Shown one piece after another: positions 23,901 to 38,521 of a stretch of 64,000 nucleotides of DNA. The stretch comes from Linum tenue (Eukaryota; Streptophyta; Magnoliopsida; Malpighiales; Linaceae), in assembly GCA_946122785.1 (NCBI GenBank), contig CAMGYJ010000006.1:52100066-52164065 (forward strand), in the 5' to 3' direction. The notes beneath the pieces are model-generated. The model was given only the letters and a program-made list of their open reading frames with translations, made no database searches and had not been told where the DNA came from. Both the position numbers and the translations under genes were made by a program. Each line of letters starts with the position of its first letter. Within the stretch, counting starts at the first letter, position 1.

Positions 23901-26900
23901 AAATCTGAGACGTCGTTTGGGTTAGTAACTGTGACACGGGAGTTTCTTAATCAAATATATATATATATATGGTGACTACTTCGGTGCACTCACAAAAATG
24001 ACTACTTATTAACGGATTACCCTAAGCCCTAGACCTCCAATTTTGAATTCTATCACTAAAACCGAAATTGTAAACCCTAACCTTAAATCTCTAAATTCTA
24101 AATCCTTCAAATTAAAGTAAATCTTGAATGGTTTTTGTGCAAATTCATGTGCTTTATTGTTTATCACATCATAAGTGATGATTGACATCATTTTGACATG
24201 AATCGCATGTTTAAAATGACGGTTATGAAGTGAGTGCACTGAATGCACCAAAAAAAGTGAGTGCGCTGAAGACGCCACCATATATATATATATATATATA
24301 TATATGCTGAATAGTTTTATTTCCTTGCAAGATGACTGGTTTTTATGGTCTGCCTATGCATCATTTGACGTTTAATTCAAATCCAACAAAATGGAAAAAG
24401 GATTGATCAAAATTTACATTCTGAATCTTTTTTGGTTGGAAGTTTGTTCCATTATTTGGATGGTTAACTGCGAAGTCGTTATTACTGAATTTGTCAGTTG
24501 GTTCCACTTTTCAACACAATTGGGAGTTGAAGCACCAGCTCTTTCTGTTATTTTTCAAGATTTATCTCAGAGCAATTGTTCCCACATATTTTTCTAGGGT
24601 TTGAAACTGCAGCATAGTCAAAGGCTGATGTCAAATGAACACACACTTTGGTCTCCCTCCATTTTCTGCTTTCTTTTTGTCTTCCATTCTAGGTCCCATT
24701 TATTGATGTTGCTAGAAGCTTAGCTGTTATTTTCTTGGTCTTTTTCTCTCAGTGGCCTGGAAAGGATTTATTGCTTATGACGTATTTACTCCCTTGATGT
24801 CAACTGGCTTGTTAAAATTGATTCTAGATTCTTTTTCTTGTTCTAATCTTATATATCATCACCCCTTACAACTTTACATTTCAACTATGATATAATTTGT
24901 GTCTGGAAGAGGACATTTGTCTTTGTGGGCCTAATTTATTGGAATTGATTTCAACATCAACAGGTTTGGATGTTTGTGAACAGTTTATGGATGTCAATGA
25001 CATGATTAAAGATGAAGATCTCGTCCTCCATAGAATACCCTCTCAAGGGAACGGATTGGAACATAGCGTTTACATGCCTCCATCTGTGCATAATATACAG
25101 AAGCTTGTCAGAACTATGGTTCCTAGTGTGGTATCAAGGAGGCCAAGTGCGAGAGAGCTGAATCTCCTGAAAAGGAAAGCAAAGATAAATTCGAAAGACC
25201 AGGCCAAAGGTTGGTCTGAAGATGCTAATTCAGATGCCTCCTTATCCATAAGTACTACTCCTAAAGGCTCAAACACAGATCCTTTGGTTGCTCCTAGCAA
25301 GGTAAATCACAATTTTCATATTTTGTGGATTGAAACCATCTGTCATAAGCCTTTGTTTTGCTACGAATTTCTTCATTATTGTCGTTTTTGCTTTGTCCTC
25401 TCAAATTTTAAGGCAAGTTCTTGTACTTGGTTTCAATGCAGATAGATTCTGACGAAGATGGATTTGAGCGTGATAGGGATGGGAGGTGGCCTTTTCATGG
25501 CTTTGTTGAACAACTAATCCTTGACATGTTTGACCCTGGTAAGGTTTCCTAGCTTCCTAGACTAGGTTCTCAAGTCTTCTTTCTCTTTTCTTAGGCAATA
25601 ACTCATGAAGTGATTGGCAGTTTGGGAGGTTCGCCATGGTTCTGTCATGGCCTTGAGAGAGATGTTATCACATCATGGTGGTTCAGCCGGAGTGCTTATG
25701 CCTGAATTGAGTGTTGATTGCCACTTTGATGAGTTGAAGGACATTGATTACCCGATTGCAGTAAAAAGAGAGAGAGAAATTGATTTGAATATGCAAGTTC
25801 CAGCAGATGATACACAACCGCTTAGTAAAAAGCCAAAGGCTGAGAACGTGTCATCTCTATCAATGGATACTTTGATCTCTTCTGGGTATCATGGTGACTT
25901 TGACATCAGTGTGAAGGTGGAAGATGATGCACGGGATTTGTCTGAAGGGCAGGTTAGTGGTGAAGTTCATGTTGATCCTCTAACAGTGAAGGTCGAACCC
26001 TATCCTTATTGCCCTACTTCGTCTGGAGAAGTTGTTACTATGGTGGACACAAAGGATGATCCAGAAAATGAGCATTGTGTTGCCAAGTCAGAAATACTGG
26101 ACAACATTTCAGGAAGCAATGAGCTTATGAATTTAGTTAAATTGGCTCGGTATTCTTGGGTGAAAAATAGTGAGTTCCTTCAGGATTGTGCAATTCGGTT
26201 CTTATGCGTTCTGTCCCTAGACCGGTAATGATCTCTCTTAATTGCATTATAAATTGGATCCTTTTGATTTTTTTTTATCTTGTTAACAGACAATGTTCTG
26301 CTAAAAAATTAAACGATACAGTTGCGGTCAAACTGTACTGTCTTAAGCCTAAGTGGTTCTATGGTCATAGTGTTTCTCAGTCTCATGCACCAGCTGCTAT
26401 TCAACTGATCACATGCTACTTTACTTTACGAGATGAGTTCATGTTATTTCATTTTTGCTATGGTGTTGCTTTCCTTCTGCAGATTCGGAGATTATGTATC
26501 TGATCAGGTTGTTGCTCCTGTACGTGAAACTTGTGCCCAAGCTTTAGGTGCAACCTTCAAGTACATGGACCGCTCTTTAGTACTTGAAACTTTGTATATC
26601 TTGCTCCAGATGCAGGTAGCCGTCTTGTGTCCAAAAAGCTATGCACGTGCTTTATCAATCTGGTTGAATAATTCCATTTGCCTTATCAGTAATCTTTTTT
26701 CGTTTGAAATTCTTGTGTTCAGCGTAGACCAGAATGGGAAATTCGTCATGGAAGTCTTTTGGGTATCAAATATTTAGTTGCAGTTAGACAGGTAAACTTT
26801 TTGGATTAAATCTTTCTTATGGATGGTTGATCTTCCACCAAAATAATTTTTTCTGGCACTTTATTTACCAGTCACTTAGTTTATTTACTTAAGGCATGCC

Positions 26901-29900
26901 TGTGGCTATAGATGGCCAAGTCCAGGTCAAGTTTAAACAACAAAGTTACATATACAATTCTGATACTTCCATTACCAGCTAACAATAGACCTTGACAAAG
27001 TAAGCAAGTTGACCACTATAAGATGCAGTTCCCAAATTCATTGTTACGGTATCGGATGTAATAAATGTGGGCTAGGTTCATTGATCCTGAATCTTGAGCT
27101 TTCTAAAAAAATGTAGAGAGTAAGATTCAAATGCTAAGCTGGTGATCTGGTGTTCCTTTGACCGACACTAAAAGATTTTCGGCATGGCTTTTGGTTAGAT
27201 TCATTGTAGGAATTTGATCCTTAAGTTGTAGATTCACGATCACCAACGCTGCAACTATTAAATGAGTAGACATCATGCCATGACTTTTACGTTAACTAAG
27301 GCTAAAGGGAGTGCATCATAGTAGGAAATATTGGTTGCATTGGTTGGAGAAACTGGGAAGTGAATATATGCAAAATAGAAAATGAAGAGAGACCATGCAG
27401 GCTCCGGTATCTTGGTGCTATTTTTCTGGCTGGGACTTGTTCGACAGCTGTTCTGCATATCTTTATTTTCTAGGATCATATTGCCTATAATGCCAGACCC
27501 ATCCTCTTTCTCTGCAGGATGTGCTGCCTGATTTGCTTGGCCACATTCTACCTGCGTGTAAAGCAGGCTTGGAGGACCCTGACGATGATGTACGAGCAGT
27601 TGCGGCAGATGCTTTAATACCTGCTGCTGGTGCTGTTGTCAAGAGTCAGGCATTACATTCCATAGTTATGCTGCTCTGGGATATATTACTTGATTTAGAC
27701 GATCTAAGTCCATCCACCAGCAGGTACTGCTATGAATATTCTGTTGGCATTTTAATATGCTGATCCTGATATTTTTTGGTCAGCCTTTTTCCTCTATTAT
27801 TGCTGTTAATTTATTAGAACCTAAGCTTTTTTTTGGGGTATTCAGATAGCTCTACAGATGGATTGAAATATTATACGTTTCATGATTATTTTCCGAATAT
27901 TATTGTTGCTTGGTCTTTTCTCAAGTCATGCTGATTTTATGGCAACTGGCTGTTCGATTAATGTTTCTAGGTACACAATTTATTTTTTTCTCCTTATCTT
28001 CTGCCCAGAAACAGAAACTTGTGCAATCTGCTGAAGGTTCTATGAACTAAATGATTGTGGATGAAGTGATTTCAAAACTACAATGATCTCTTTGCAGTGT
28101 GATGAATCTTTTGGCCGAAATCTATTCCCAGGAAGAGATGATACCCAAGATGATATCAAAACCAAAAGAAGAGCTGGATCTAAATGAAGTTGTACACATT
28201 GATGATATTGGAGAGAAAAGTTATTTGGATGAAAACCCATACATGTTATCCACACTGGCTCCTCGTTTGTGGCCATTCATGAGGCATAGTATCACATCAG
28301 TCAGATTCTCAGCTATTCGAACTTTGGTAATTGCATGTATTCTCTTCTCATGTGTGCCTGTTGAATTTCAGTTGAGTATAGATTACCTTGGAATTCCTAT
28401 GGCTGTGATGTTAGCTTATATATCCGAACATTTTATTTAAGTTGTGCAAAGCTGATATTTAGTTTCTAGCAATATACAGCATTTCTTATGATAGTTTCAG
28501 TTTGGTTGTTGAAACTATAAACTTCTGTTTGTATAAAACTTTGGCTGATTTTGTCAAATTTTTATAAGTATAATAATAATCTTTGCTGGTTGTGGCACCA
28601 GAACTTTGCATGTGATTCCTTAAATTTCATTATATCCTGTGTTTTCCCAGTGTTACCAGTGATATGTGCAACCATGGAAGTGCTGGTTAGTTTCCAGTTG
28701 TTGTTGTCTGTTGCTTAAGGATCTCATTCACAGGAGCAACTGCTTGAAGCTGGTCATAAACGGAGTGTCTCTGATCCATCTGGTTCTTCATTTTGGCCTT
28801 CTTTCATTTTGGGGGATACTCTTCGGATTGTTTTCCAGAATCTGTTGCTAGAATCAAATGAGCGAATTTTGCATTGCTCAGAGAGGGTCTGGAGGCTCCT
28901 TGTTCAGGTGTTGTTTTCACTTTAATTATTTTCTTTTTGCCTGTCTCTGTATAATATGCTACGTTCTTGTGGCGTTTAACAATTCGAAATTTTCTTCAGT
29001 TATTTTTCTTTTTATGATTGCATCTGTTTTCTTATACTTCTCGACATGGCAACATAGTTGCGCCCCTAATGGCATGTGAGGCTCAGCATGCAGTGAGATC
29101 CTCTTTCAGATTCTTCTGAGTTTACCTATAAATGTTGTCTATGGTTTGGTTTGCTTCGAAAAACGTTTCAAGCTTTATCACAAGCGCAATTTTTGTGCAT
29201 GCCTAATGCATGACAAGCTTGACTGGCCTCAAGTCCTCAACAGTACATAGGTGGTCTGGTGCAACAATGCTTCACAAACACCCAACTATCATTATTGTGA
29301 TTTCTCATTGCCAAGTTTAATTGTTTTTATTCTCCCGGTCTTTGGAAGTCTTACACTGTTCAGATGCTCTTGTCAGTCTATTTTATTGAGTTGCTGTGCT
29401 TATTAAATGTGCCCCCACACTAATTCTGATTGGTCCTTAATGTGCTGTGGTGTTGTATTTTTGGATTGAACTCTTCAGAAATTTTTGACAGTTCACCTGG
29501 AATCTAAGTTTCAGACTTGAGCTCACTAACAATGTTTTCTGATGACCTTAGTGCCCAGTTGAGGACTTGGAAAGTGTTGCAAATGCTTACATCTCTTCCT
29601 GGATTGAACTTTCGACCACTCCGTTTGGTTCACCATTGGATTCATCGAAGATGTTTTGGCCTATGGCATTGCCTCGGAAGTCCCATTTCAAAGCAGCAGC
29701 TAAGATGAGAGCTGCTGGGGTTGAACATGGGTCTTGTAGAACACTTGGCTTGGGTTCTGCAAATGAGCCTATTCCAGCCCAGGAGAGAAATGGAGATGCT
29801 TCTGCTAGCATGATCAAGATAATTGTTGGTGGTGATGTGGATATTTCTGTGACTAACACTCGAGTAATAACAGCATCTGCATTGGGAATCTTTGCTTCTA

Positions 29901-32900
29901 AGTTACGTGAAAGCTCTGCACAGTGTGTGATAGAGACCCTCTGGGCTGCCCTTTCTTCCTTATCTGGTGTTCAGCGTCAGGTATCTAGTTCTATTATCTT
30001 TCCATAATCTTTTTGTGCAATCTATTTTCTATGTGAATGCATATTCCTTTGTATAGTATTAGAATAAATAACTGATGCCGCCACTCTCTCTCTCTGTCTG
30101 GATTTTCTTTATTAGGTTGCGGCCTTGGTTCTGATATCATGGTTTAAAGAGATGCAAGGCAATGACCTTCCCAAGACCCAGGAAGTCATGTCAGCTTTTC
30201 CCACGAACATTAAGAACTGGTTGCTAGATTTGTTATCCTGTCACGACCCGGCATTTCCTACGAAGGATTCTATATTTCCTTATTCTGAGCTATCACGAAC
30301 ATATTCAAAGATGCGCAATGAAGTCGGTCAGTTGGTACATGTTATGGAATCATTTGGCATGTTACATGATGTAGCTTTGGCTGTTCGAGAGCGTGTTGGG
30401 AGTTTGAGTCCTGACGAGGCAATTAATTTTGCATCCAAGATACCACCAGTTGGCACTGGAGATATTGGAAATGAACACTTGCAACAGAACAATGTAGATA
30501 TTGAATCGACAAAACAGCGGCTTTTGACAACGTCAGGCTATTTAAAATGTGTTCAGGTATTCCAAAAGCTGAATGTATAATCTGCATATTGACTTGACCT
30601 CGAAATCTGAACATTGAATGTGATACATTTTCTGTGTGAAGAGCCCTACACTGTGGTTGATTCCCTCTGATCTTTTTATTATTTTGCTCTAAATGTGCAG
30701 GGTAATCTACACGTTACTGTCTCTGCACTAGTGTCTGCTGCAGTTGTCTGGATGTCTGAGCTTCCAGAACGACTCACTCCGATAATTCTTCCTCTTATGG
30801 CCTCAATTAAAAGAGAGCAGGTGTCTGGTCTTTCTGGATTTCCGTTGTGTTTCATTGATTTGGTGTCTGTTTTGTTGTGGGTTTAACCTGAATCCTTGCT
30901 TCTTTAAAGGAGGAGATACTGCAGGAGAAGTCTGCTGATGCACTTGCAGAGCTAATCTCTCATTGCATTTCACGTAAACGTAGCACAAATGATAAGTTAA
31001 TCAAGAACATTTGTAGTTTGACATGCATGGATCCTTGTGAGACACCCCAAGCCAGAGTTATTGGCTGTATGGAGATCATTGATGATCAAGACTTCCTCAC
31101 ATTTGGGAACAGTGGAGGAAAACAGAAGTCAAGGGTCCATATGTTCACTGGTGGAGAAGACAGATCCAAAGTTGAAGGCTTTATCAGCAGAAGAGGTTCT
31201 GAACTTGCATTGAAATATTTGTGCAAGAAGTTTGGTGCTTCATTATTTGATAAGCTTCCCAAAATATGGGATTGTCTCACTGAAGTGTTGATTCCTGGAG
31301 ACGCTGGGCATGAAAGTCAAATACCTGAGTCTAGTGCAGATCCTCAAGTCTTGATCAATAATATACAGGTCTTTTACACTGCCTTATCTTATTTTGTTTG
31401 CAAGTAAGAAAAATTGACGAGACTTGATTTCCTTGGTCCTGGGATGTACATTTCTGAAATTGTCCGTCATCTGATATGGTTATGAATCGTTTGTCAGTGG
31501 TTGAATAAATTCTTGTTATTGCATGAGTAGCTGGTCTGACAGAACCTTTAAAATGTTCAATCTTTTCTGTTTATGGTTGCAGGTCGTACGGTCTATTTCT
31601 TCACTGCTGGATGATGGGTTGAAATCTAAGCTACTCACACTGCTCCCTTGCATTTTTCAATGCATTCGTCATTCTCATGTTGCAGTTAGATTAGCTTCCT
31701 CTAGGTGCATCACTGTAATGGCCAAATCCATGACCACTGATATCATGAATGCTGTCATTGAGAATGCTGTTCCAATGTTGGGGGATATGACATCTGTACA
31801 TTCTAGACAAGGTGCAGGAATGCTTATCAGTACGCTCGTGCAGGGACTAAATGTGGAGCTTGTTCCATATGCTCCATTATTAGTTGTTCCTCTTCTAAGG
31901 TGCATGAGTGATTGTGATCAATCGGTCAGACAAAGTGTGACGCGTAGTTTTGCTGCTCTCGTCCCACTTCTTCCTCTTGCACGAGGTGCTCCACCTCCGA
32001 GTGGATTAGGTGAAGGATTTCCCCAAAATGGAGAAGATGCACTGTTTCTGGAGCAGCTGCTTGACAATTCCCATATAGAGGATTACAAACTCAGCACTGA
32101 ATTGAAAGTATCTTTAAGGAGGTACTGCTCTGTGAATTGTAGCATGCTAATGTATATGCACTGGCCTTTTTTCTGTGTAGTTTTCATTCTATAAGTGGCT
32201 TGCTTTAATTCATTATGCCCCACTTTGTAAAAGGCATTCAAGTCCTGGTTGTTTTCCTGCAAACTAGGATTTCCTGTGAAACCAGGTTGAGGAATATACA
32301 AAAACTTAGCCAGCAGAAACGTAGGAAACTGATGATGTATTCCAATGGATTCTTGTGAATACCTGCTAGCAGTTGCTGATGGTGTACCTTTCATCTTGAG
32401 AATCCTAGAAGTGGGCTGTAGACTAAGGGCACTGTGAAGTTATTGTAGTTATAAGGACCTTCTCAACATGGTGGATGGTCATATGTAGTCATCTTGTAAG
32501 CCTAGTGAAAGTGTGAAACAAAGACTGCAACTTTAGGCGAAAGTGTAAAAGGTTCATATAATATCAAACTAGTTTCTTAGAATGTCAAAGTAGCAGCCTG
32601 TACTTTGGGATAGAGAAGAATGATTGTGATGAAACTCTTTGGCTAGGTAAGGGGCTGTAAAGTTATCACTGTAATTTGAAGAGGGAGAACTGCTCACGCT
32701 TGGTGGATGGTTCTGTTGTGGACTTCTAAACGCAGTGATTAGGACAACCCTAACTTCAGTCAAAGAAGAGAGAGTTAATTGAGCATTATAGTAACCTTGT
32801 ACTAGCCTCTGTCAGCCAATAAAAATTTGCAGACTTCTCCCGGTGGATAACTTGCTTCTTAATGTCCAACATTTCTGTCTCCTCTACACTGTTACACTTG

Positions 32901-35900
32901 GAATGAAGCTGGTTCTGTTGTCTAAAATATCCATTGAGCTCTTACTCTGGGACTTTTAGGCAGTTGTACATAGTTGAAAACACGCTGTTCTTATGAGAGT
33001 GTTTTCACTGATTCCCTTTATTGGATGGAGAGACCGCAAGGGTGAAATGGAAGCAGGCAAGAGAGTGTAGTTTGCAATTTTAGACTCGATTAAATCTATC
33101 TAATTTGTTCGAAGATGTGTGATTTTCGTGATTCTTCTGGTAGGACATTTGCGTTTTGGATATTTTGATCCCATCTCATGATCTGCTGTGGAGTGACTTA
33201 TTTTCTTGTCTTGGATTTTTTGGTGCTCTTGGTTGAGAGCATTGAGACAAATTTTCTATAAGCTTCTTATATGTTTCTTCGTTCATGTTCTTTTAGCTTA
33301 CTAATTTGCATCTAATATCAACATTTCAGGTATCAACAGGAAGGCATTAACTGGTTAGCTTTCTTGAAGCGTTTCAAGCTTCACGGTATCCTATGTGATG
33401 ATATGGGGCTAGGGAAAACATTACAAGCATCAGCCATTGTTGCATCTGATATAGCCGAGAGGCGTAGGACTGACAATGGCAAGGCTATCCAACCTTCTTT
33501 GATTGTTTGCCCATCAACGCTTGTGGGCCACTGGGCCTTTGAAATAGAGAAGTATATTGATGTTTCTCTGTTAAGCACCTTACAGTATGCTGGTTCTGCT
33601 CAAGAACGGATGTCTCTTAGGGAACTCTTTGATAAGCACAATGTTGTTATAACTTCATATGATGTCATCCGCAAGGACATTGAGTACCTTGGGCAGTTTC
33701 TTTGGAATTATTGTATTTTAGACGAAGGACATATAATCAAGAATGCTAAATCCAAAATTACAGCCTCGATAAAGCAACTTAAAGCCCAACACCGCCTAAT
33801 ACTCAGCGGGACTCCAATCCAGGTAAGCATCAGTCGAAGTTGCATGGATAGAGCATCATGCTTTATCTGATAACGGTTTGTTTTGAATTGCAGAACAACA
33901 TTATGGATCTATGGTCACTGTTTGACTTTCTGATGCCTGGCTTTCTTGGAACGGAGAGACAAGTAAGCATTTTCCCTTTAGTTTAAAGTGGATCATTTTA
34001 ATGTTTTGCTCGTAAAGATATATCTATATTCCATTTCGAAAGAATATGATTGTGCTTGAATGATCCCTCGTCCTAAACTAAGATGGGGAGTTGATTGTAC
34101 GAGGTTGGACATTTCTGTACATGCTGGTGAACTGTTTGTTTTGGGTTTCAGTCGTGTCTCATGTTCCTGAACTATTGAATCACTTATTCTATGTCAAACT
34201 GGCAGTTTCAAGCTACATATGGGAAACCGTTATTGGCTGCTAGAGATGCGAAATGTTCTGCCAAGGATGCTGAAGCTGGAGCACTTGCTATGGAAGCCTT
34301 ACACAAGCAGGTCAGGTCCCTTCTGTATTCATGAAATTAATTAATAGAAAGTCAGCAAAATGACAATAGAGAAGAAACCTTACATAATAAATTACACAAT
34401 CATAAGATGGTTGTCCATATATATTATCTATGGTGTCCATACTCGGTGGCTTAACTGTCTGTGATCTCAGCTCTCCACACTCTATGGGAACTGTCTATGC
34501 AGCTTCCCCTAGAGGGCGCGGGATATGTTGGTGTGTATTTTGCCCGTAATTTATTGATACCTTGGTTTGTTTGACTACAGGTGATGCCGTTTCTTCTCCG
34601 GCGAACAAAAGATGAAGTTCTATCTGACCTGCCTGAGAAAATTATTCAAGATAGATACTGCGACCTTACCCCTATCCAACTGCAACTCTATGAGCAGTTT
34701 TCTGGGTCGCATGCTAAAAAAGAGATTTCTAGTATGGTAAAATTGCACGAGTCAGCAGATACTGAAGGAACTACTGCCTCACCTAAAGCATCTGCTCATG
34801 TTTTTCAGGTACTATATACTTTGCTAAACTCTTTCGATTTGTTTAGATGGGTATAGTCCATTTTGTATACATTAATCATCTCTATATGCACTTTATTTCA
34901 GGCAATTCAGTATTTGTTAAAGCTCTGCAGTCATCCATTACTTGTTCTTGGTGATAAGATGCCTGAATCATTCCTATCCCAGCTATCTGAGTTCTTTCCT
35001 TCAAATGCTAATGTGATTTCTGAACTTCGCAAGCCACATCACTCTCCAAAATTAGTTGCTCTCCAAGAGATCCTTGAAGAGTGTGGCATTGGTGTAGATA
35101 CTTCAAGTTTTGAGAATGTTGGCACTGTTGGGCAGCACAGGGTTCTGATATTCGCTCAGCACAAAGTAATTTGCCCTATAATGCTTTTGGTGTTCCCAAT
35201 CATTTTTCTCAAAACGTGTTACTCAGAAGTTGTTCTCGTTTTTGTAGGGACTTCTTGATATCATTGAGAGGGATTTATTTCATGCTCATATGAAAAGGTG
35301 ACTTTTCTGTTGCCTATATTAATATCAAATATCTTGTTCGCCTGTCAGTGTATTTTACTAGTTTGTAGTGTACAAGATATTCTAGGTGAATGATAGCTTT
35401 GCATTCCCTTGCCCGTTTATGTGAAAGCAAGTTATCAGAGCTCCAGTTAGGTAGATACACATTGGTTATGCTTGCTTTTCATTCGACTATAGTGGTTGTC
35501 TCTTCTGATTTCTTCGGAACTTTTCTAAAGCAGTGTCACATACTTGCGGCTGGATGGATCCGTGGAGCCAGAAAAGCGATTTGATATTGTAAAAGCATTT
35601 AATTCCGATCCGACCATTGATGTCTTATTGCTCACCACTCATGGTAAATCATTTCCTTCCTAACGAGTCTTCCTGATATGAATTGAGCATCTTTTGGATG
35701 ATTTTGGCTTGTACTGTAATCAAGTGAATCAATAATATTGTTTGTTCTGTTTTCAGTTGGCGGGCTTGGGCTAAATCTCACGTCTGCTGACACACTCGTC
35801 TTTATGGAACACGACTGGAATCCAATGCGAGACCATCAGGTATACCTTCTTTGCTTCTTTTTTTTCTCTCTCTTCATTACATCTTAAGTGAGTTTTGCTT

Positions 35901-36727
35901 AATCTTTTACCCGTGGCATTATGTGTAGTGGGCTGAGTTTGTTTGGGGCACTGAAATATAAAGTTCCCATTAAGGATTTCCTGTTTTGATGTCCTGTCAT
36001 TTAACGAGCATGGCTTACAAAGTTGAAATATCAGTGCAATGCTAAATGAGTTTGGAAGCTTAGCCACATGATTGTAGTTTAATGGATCCACTATATATAC
36101 GGGCATATGCTTCTTTTCTTGTATTGAATGTTATGAAGGGAGATAATTCTGTGGCTTTCTGCAGGCAATGGACAGGGCGCATAGATTAGGCCAAAAGAAA
36201 GTAGTGAATGTTCATAGGCTCATCATGCGAGGCACCTTGGAAGAGAAAGTCATGAGTCTCCAAAGGTTCAAGGTTTCAGTTGCCAATGCAGTCATTAACT
36301 CCGAGAATGCTAGTATGAAAACAATGAACACCGACCAATTGCTTGATCTATTTGCATCCGCTGAAACCACTTCAAAGGTATATGTTTTTTTTTTCACTAA
36401 ACACAAGTTACATTCATTTGACAGTTGGGGTGTGTTTATTTACCTATCAAATCAAATTTTTTTTGGGCCAACCTATTGTTTAGAAAAATACAACCATACC
36501 CATATAAGCATCCCAGATTTCCGCTAACCAAACATGGTTTGTTTTAACCAAACCAGGGAACAACTGCCTCAAAGCATGGAGATGGTAAGTTTGATGGAGA
36601 CCCGAAGCTGATGGGCACAGGGAAGGGAATGAAAGCCATTCTGGGTGGTCTGGAGGAGCTATGGGATCAATCCCAGTACACCGAGGAGTACAACCTGTCT
36701 CAATTCCTGGCAAAGCTCAATGGCTGA
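20991..36727 (+). CDS. BTAF1: TATA-binding-protein-associated factor BTAF1/Mot1 homologue
   Basis: Nuclear Swi2/Snf2 ATPase that strips TATA-binding protein from DNA and redistributes it, affecting RNA polymerase II transcription (ROOT GROWTH DEFECTIVE 3 in Arabidopsis). I traced 28 exons: 20991-21039, 21204-21298, 22728-22945, 23098-23152, 23839-23920, 24964-25301, 25442-25538, 25621-26224, 26483-26615, 26723-26791, 27518-27723, 28098-28326, 28734-28907, 29552-29980, 30116-30556, 30701-30820, 30910-31368, 31583-32121, 33330-33822, 33894-33962, 34206-34310, 34581-34808, 34902-35165, 35248-35297, 35534-35643, 35757-35839, 36165-36377, 36557-36727. All introns are GT-AG and the total is 6123 nt (2040 aa), close to the family length. 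The start MAQQSSRLNRLLTLLD matches the family N-terminus. HEAT-type repeats fill about residues 1-1440. ATPase motifs: DDMGLGKT (about 1470), DEGH (about 1578), LSGTPIQNN, VGGLGLNL, and the arginine finger AMDRAHRLGQKK (about 1915). No lesion was seen. Confidence 0.96.
23971..24280. mobile_element. MITE in BTAF1 intron 5, family 1
   Basis: It starts GGTGACTACTTCGGTGCACT and ends with the inverse-like TGAGTGCGCTGAAGACGCCACC, flanked on both sides by (TA)n tracts (23956-23970 and 24281-24305). It is the same family as 39905-40312 and 40346-40758. It lies within a spliced intron and does not touch the splice sites. Confidence 0.75.
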
Positions 36728-38513
36728 GAAACAAGGAGCCTCTCAAACTCGACTCAACTCAACTCAACGTGTCTTCTGTACAGTGTATATTTTCCCTCCC
36801 TGGTTTAGCTAGGAAGCAAAATTTTGACGTTCTAACTGCTTTTTAGCCCATTGTCAAATTTCCTCATGAATTTTGGCCGAAATTATTTTTGTTGCCAACT
36901 CTTATACGAGCAAGCAGTCAATGTGGGTAAAAAAAAAAGAGAAGGGGGAGAAAAAAGAGGTCCTGGTTTTATCCGAACAAAAGGCACTATAAAGTTTCCA
37001 GCGAGAATAGAGCCGCTGAGTATTTTGTCATTCAGTCAGGTCAGGTTCCTTCCTCTTACATATTGTTCTGTGGTAGTCGAAGAATCCGCAGCCACAAGCG
37101 AAGTCACCCTTGTTTTTGTCTGAGATCACGTGTGCTTTATTTTCCTGGGACTCGTTGGCAACAAGTTATTGAGGAATATTTTCGACCTGGAGTGGAAAGT
37201 ATTCAACAGGAGTTGAATTTGACATGCAGTTTCTTTGTTGTCATAGTCAGCTTTTTCTATTCCTCCGAGGATATGTTAACATTTACATCCACTATGTTGT
37301 TGGAAGACTCATCATCAAGGGTGCTGATTGTACACTTTTGCTGGATCTATGCAGCAATCAATTATCATGTGAAATTTCCAAACAGTTTGGGTAGCTTGAG
37401 GAGGCTTCTCGCACAATAGCTCCTCCGGTCGAATGCCAGCTACCTTCAGCCACATTAGGGTTCTGGAGAGCTAGGATTTATCTTGCAACAATCTATCCCA
37501 AAGTGCTGATTCTTATGCAAGCAACGATACCTGGTTGTGTTGGGTGCAGCTTAGCAAATCTTGCAGTGTGGTGGGGCTTTTGCTCCAATGTAAGATGCAA
37601 CGCTTGAAGGGGTGGAGAACGAGGGAGTTAGGGTTTTCTTGGATGACAATAGGAATTGGATACACTGCTGACAAACAATAAATGCAATTTTGGATAAACA
37701 GAATTGCCTAAACAAGGAAAATATCAGACAACCAGAAAAGAGTGAAATCTTGCTGTTGTTTGCTCGGATTCCTTGGTAATTGTTTCTTATGAAGAAAACC
37801 ACTCCAAATGTTCTTGGCAAGAATGCAACAGTGAAGCTATGTAGAGATTGGTATACATGTTTTAATCTATACAAAAAGAGCTATTTACACTTTGTTTTCA
37901 ATCCCAGCTCACATAATTATACAATTTGTTGGCTGGGCTCTGATATCTGTCAGCCTAAGAAATTAGTATAATTAATCGGCAAGCATACTTGAGGGGTCTG
38001 GGCAAATACGGCCATGTCCACCCTAAATTTTGTGCACCTCTTTCTCCAATTAACCCAATTTACCCCCTCCGTCGTTTCCCTGACGATTGGCCGAGTTTTC
38101 TCCTTCCCGTTATTTTTTTCATCCCCTGCGATGATAGACTTGCCTGCTGGGCAAGCAGCAAGTTGCCTTTCCGTCGATGCAATCTCCTCCATGTTTTTCC
38201 CCTTTCAATTCCTCTGATCTCCCTACGTTGATCGGATGGCGGCTAGGCAAGTCGCCGCTTGTAGGAGTCGCCGATTCTCCTTGGTGAAGATGGGCTTCAT
38301 ACTAATAGTTGTCTTTGCGACAGTTGCTGCATCATCAGAGATCCCGTAGAATCCCATATATTCACCTCCGCCACGTGTAGAGGGAACTGGGAAGTCATGG
38401 CTCTTGGTGAACAATGGAAGGGGAAGGGAAGGGAAGGGAAGTTATGCATTTATGCCATTAGAAAGAGGATTTGTGGATTCAGAAAAGAATGGGCTCTCTT
38501 AGGTAATAGTGGT
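36728..38513. other. BTAF1 3' flank and intergenic DNA, no gene seen
   Basis: The 3' untranslated region of BTAF1 should occupy the first few hundred bases. I do not see a canonical AATAAA close to the stop. The small frames at 37063-37419, 37551-37874 and 37950-38231 have no recognisable motif and overlap on both strands. Nothing else is supported. Confidence 0.4.
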
Positions 38514-38521
38514 ACAATACA

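Noticed and set aside
31675..31905. Antisense frames within BTAF1 exons
   Set aside because: They mirror the exon coding sequence and show no independent motif.
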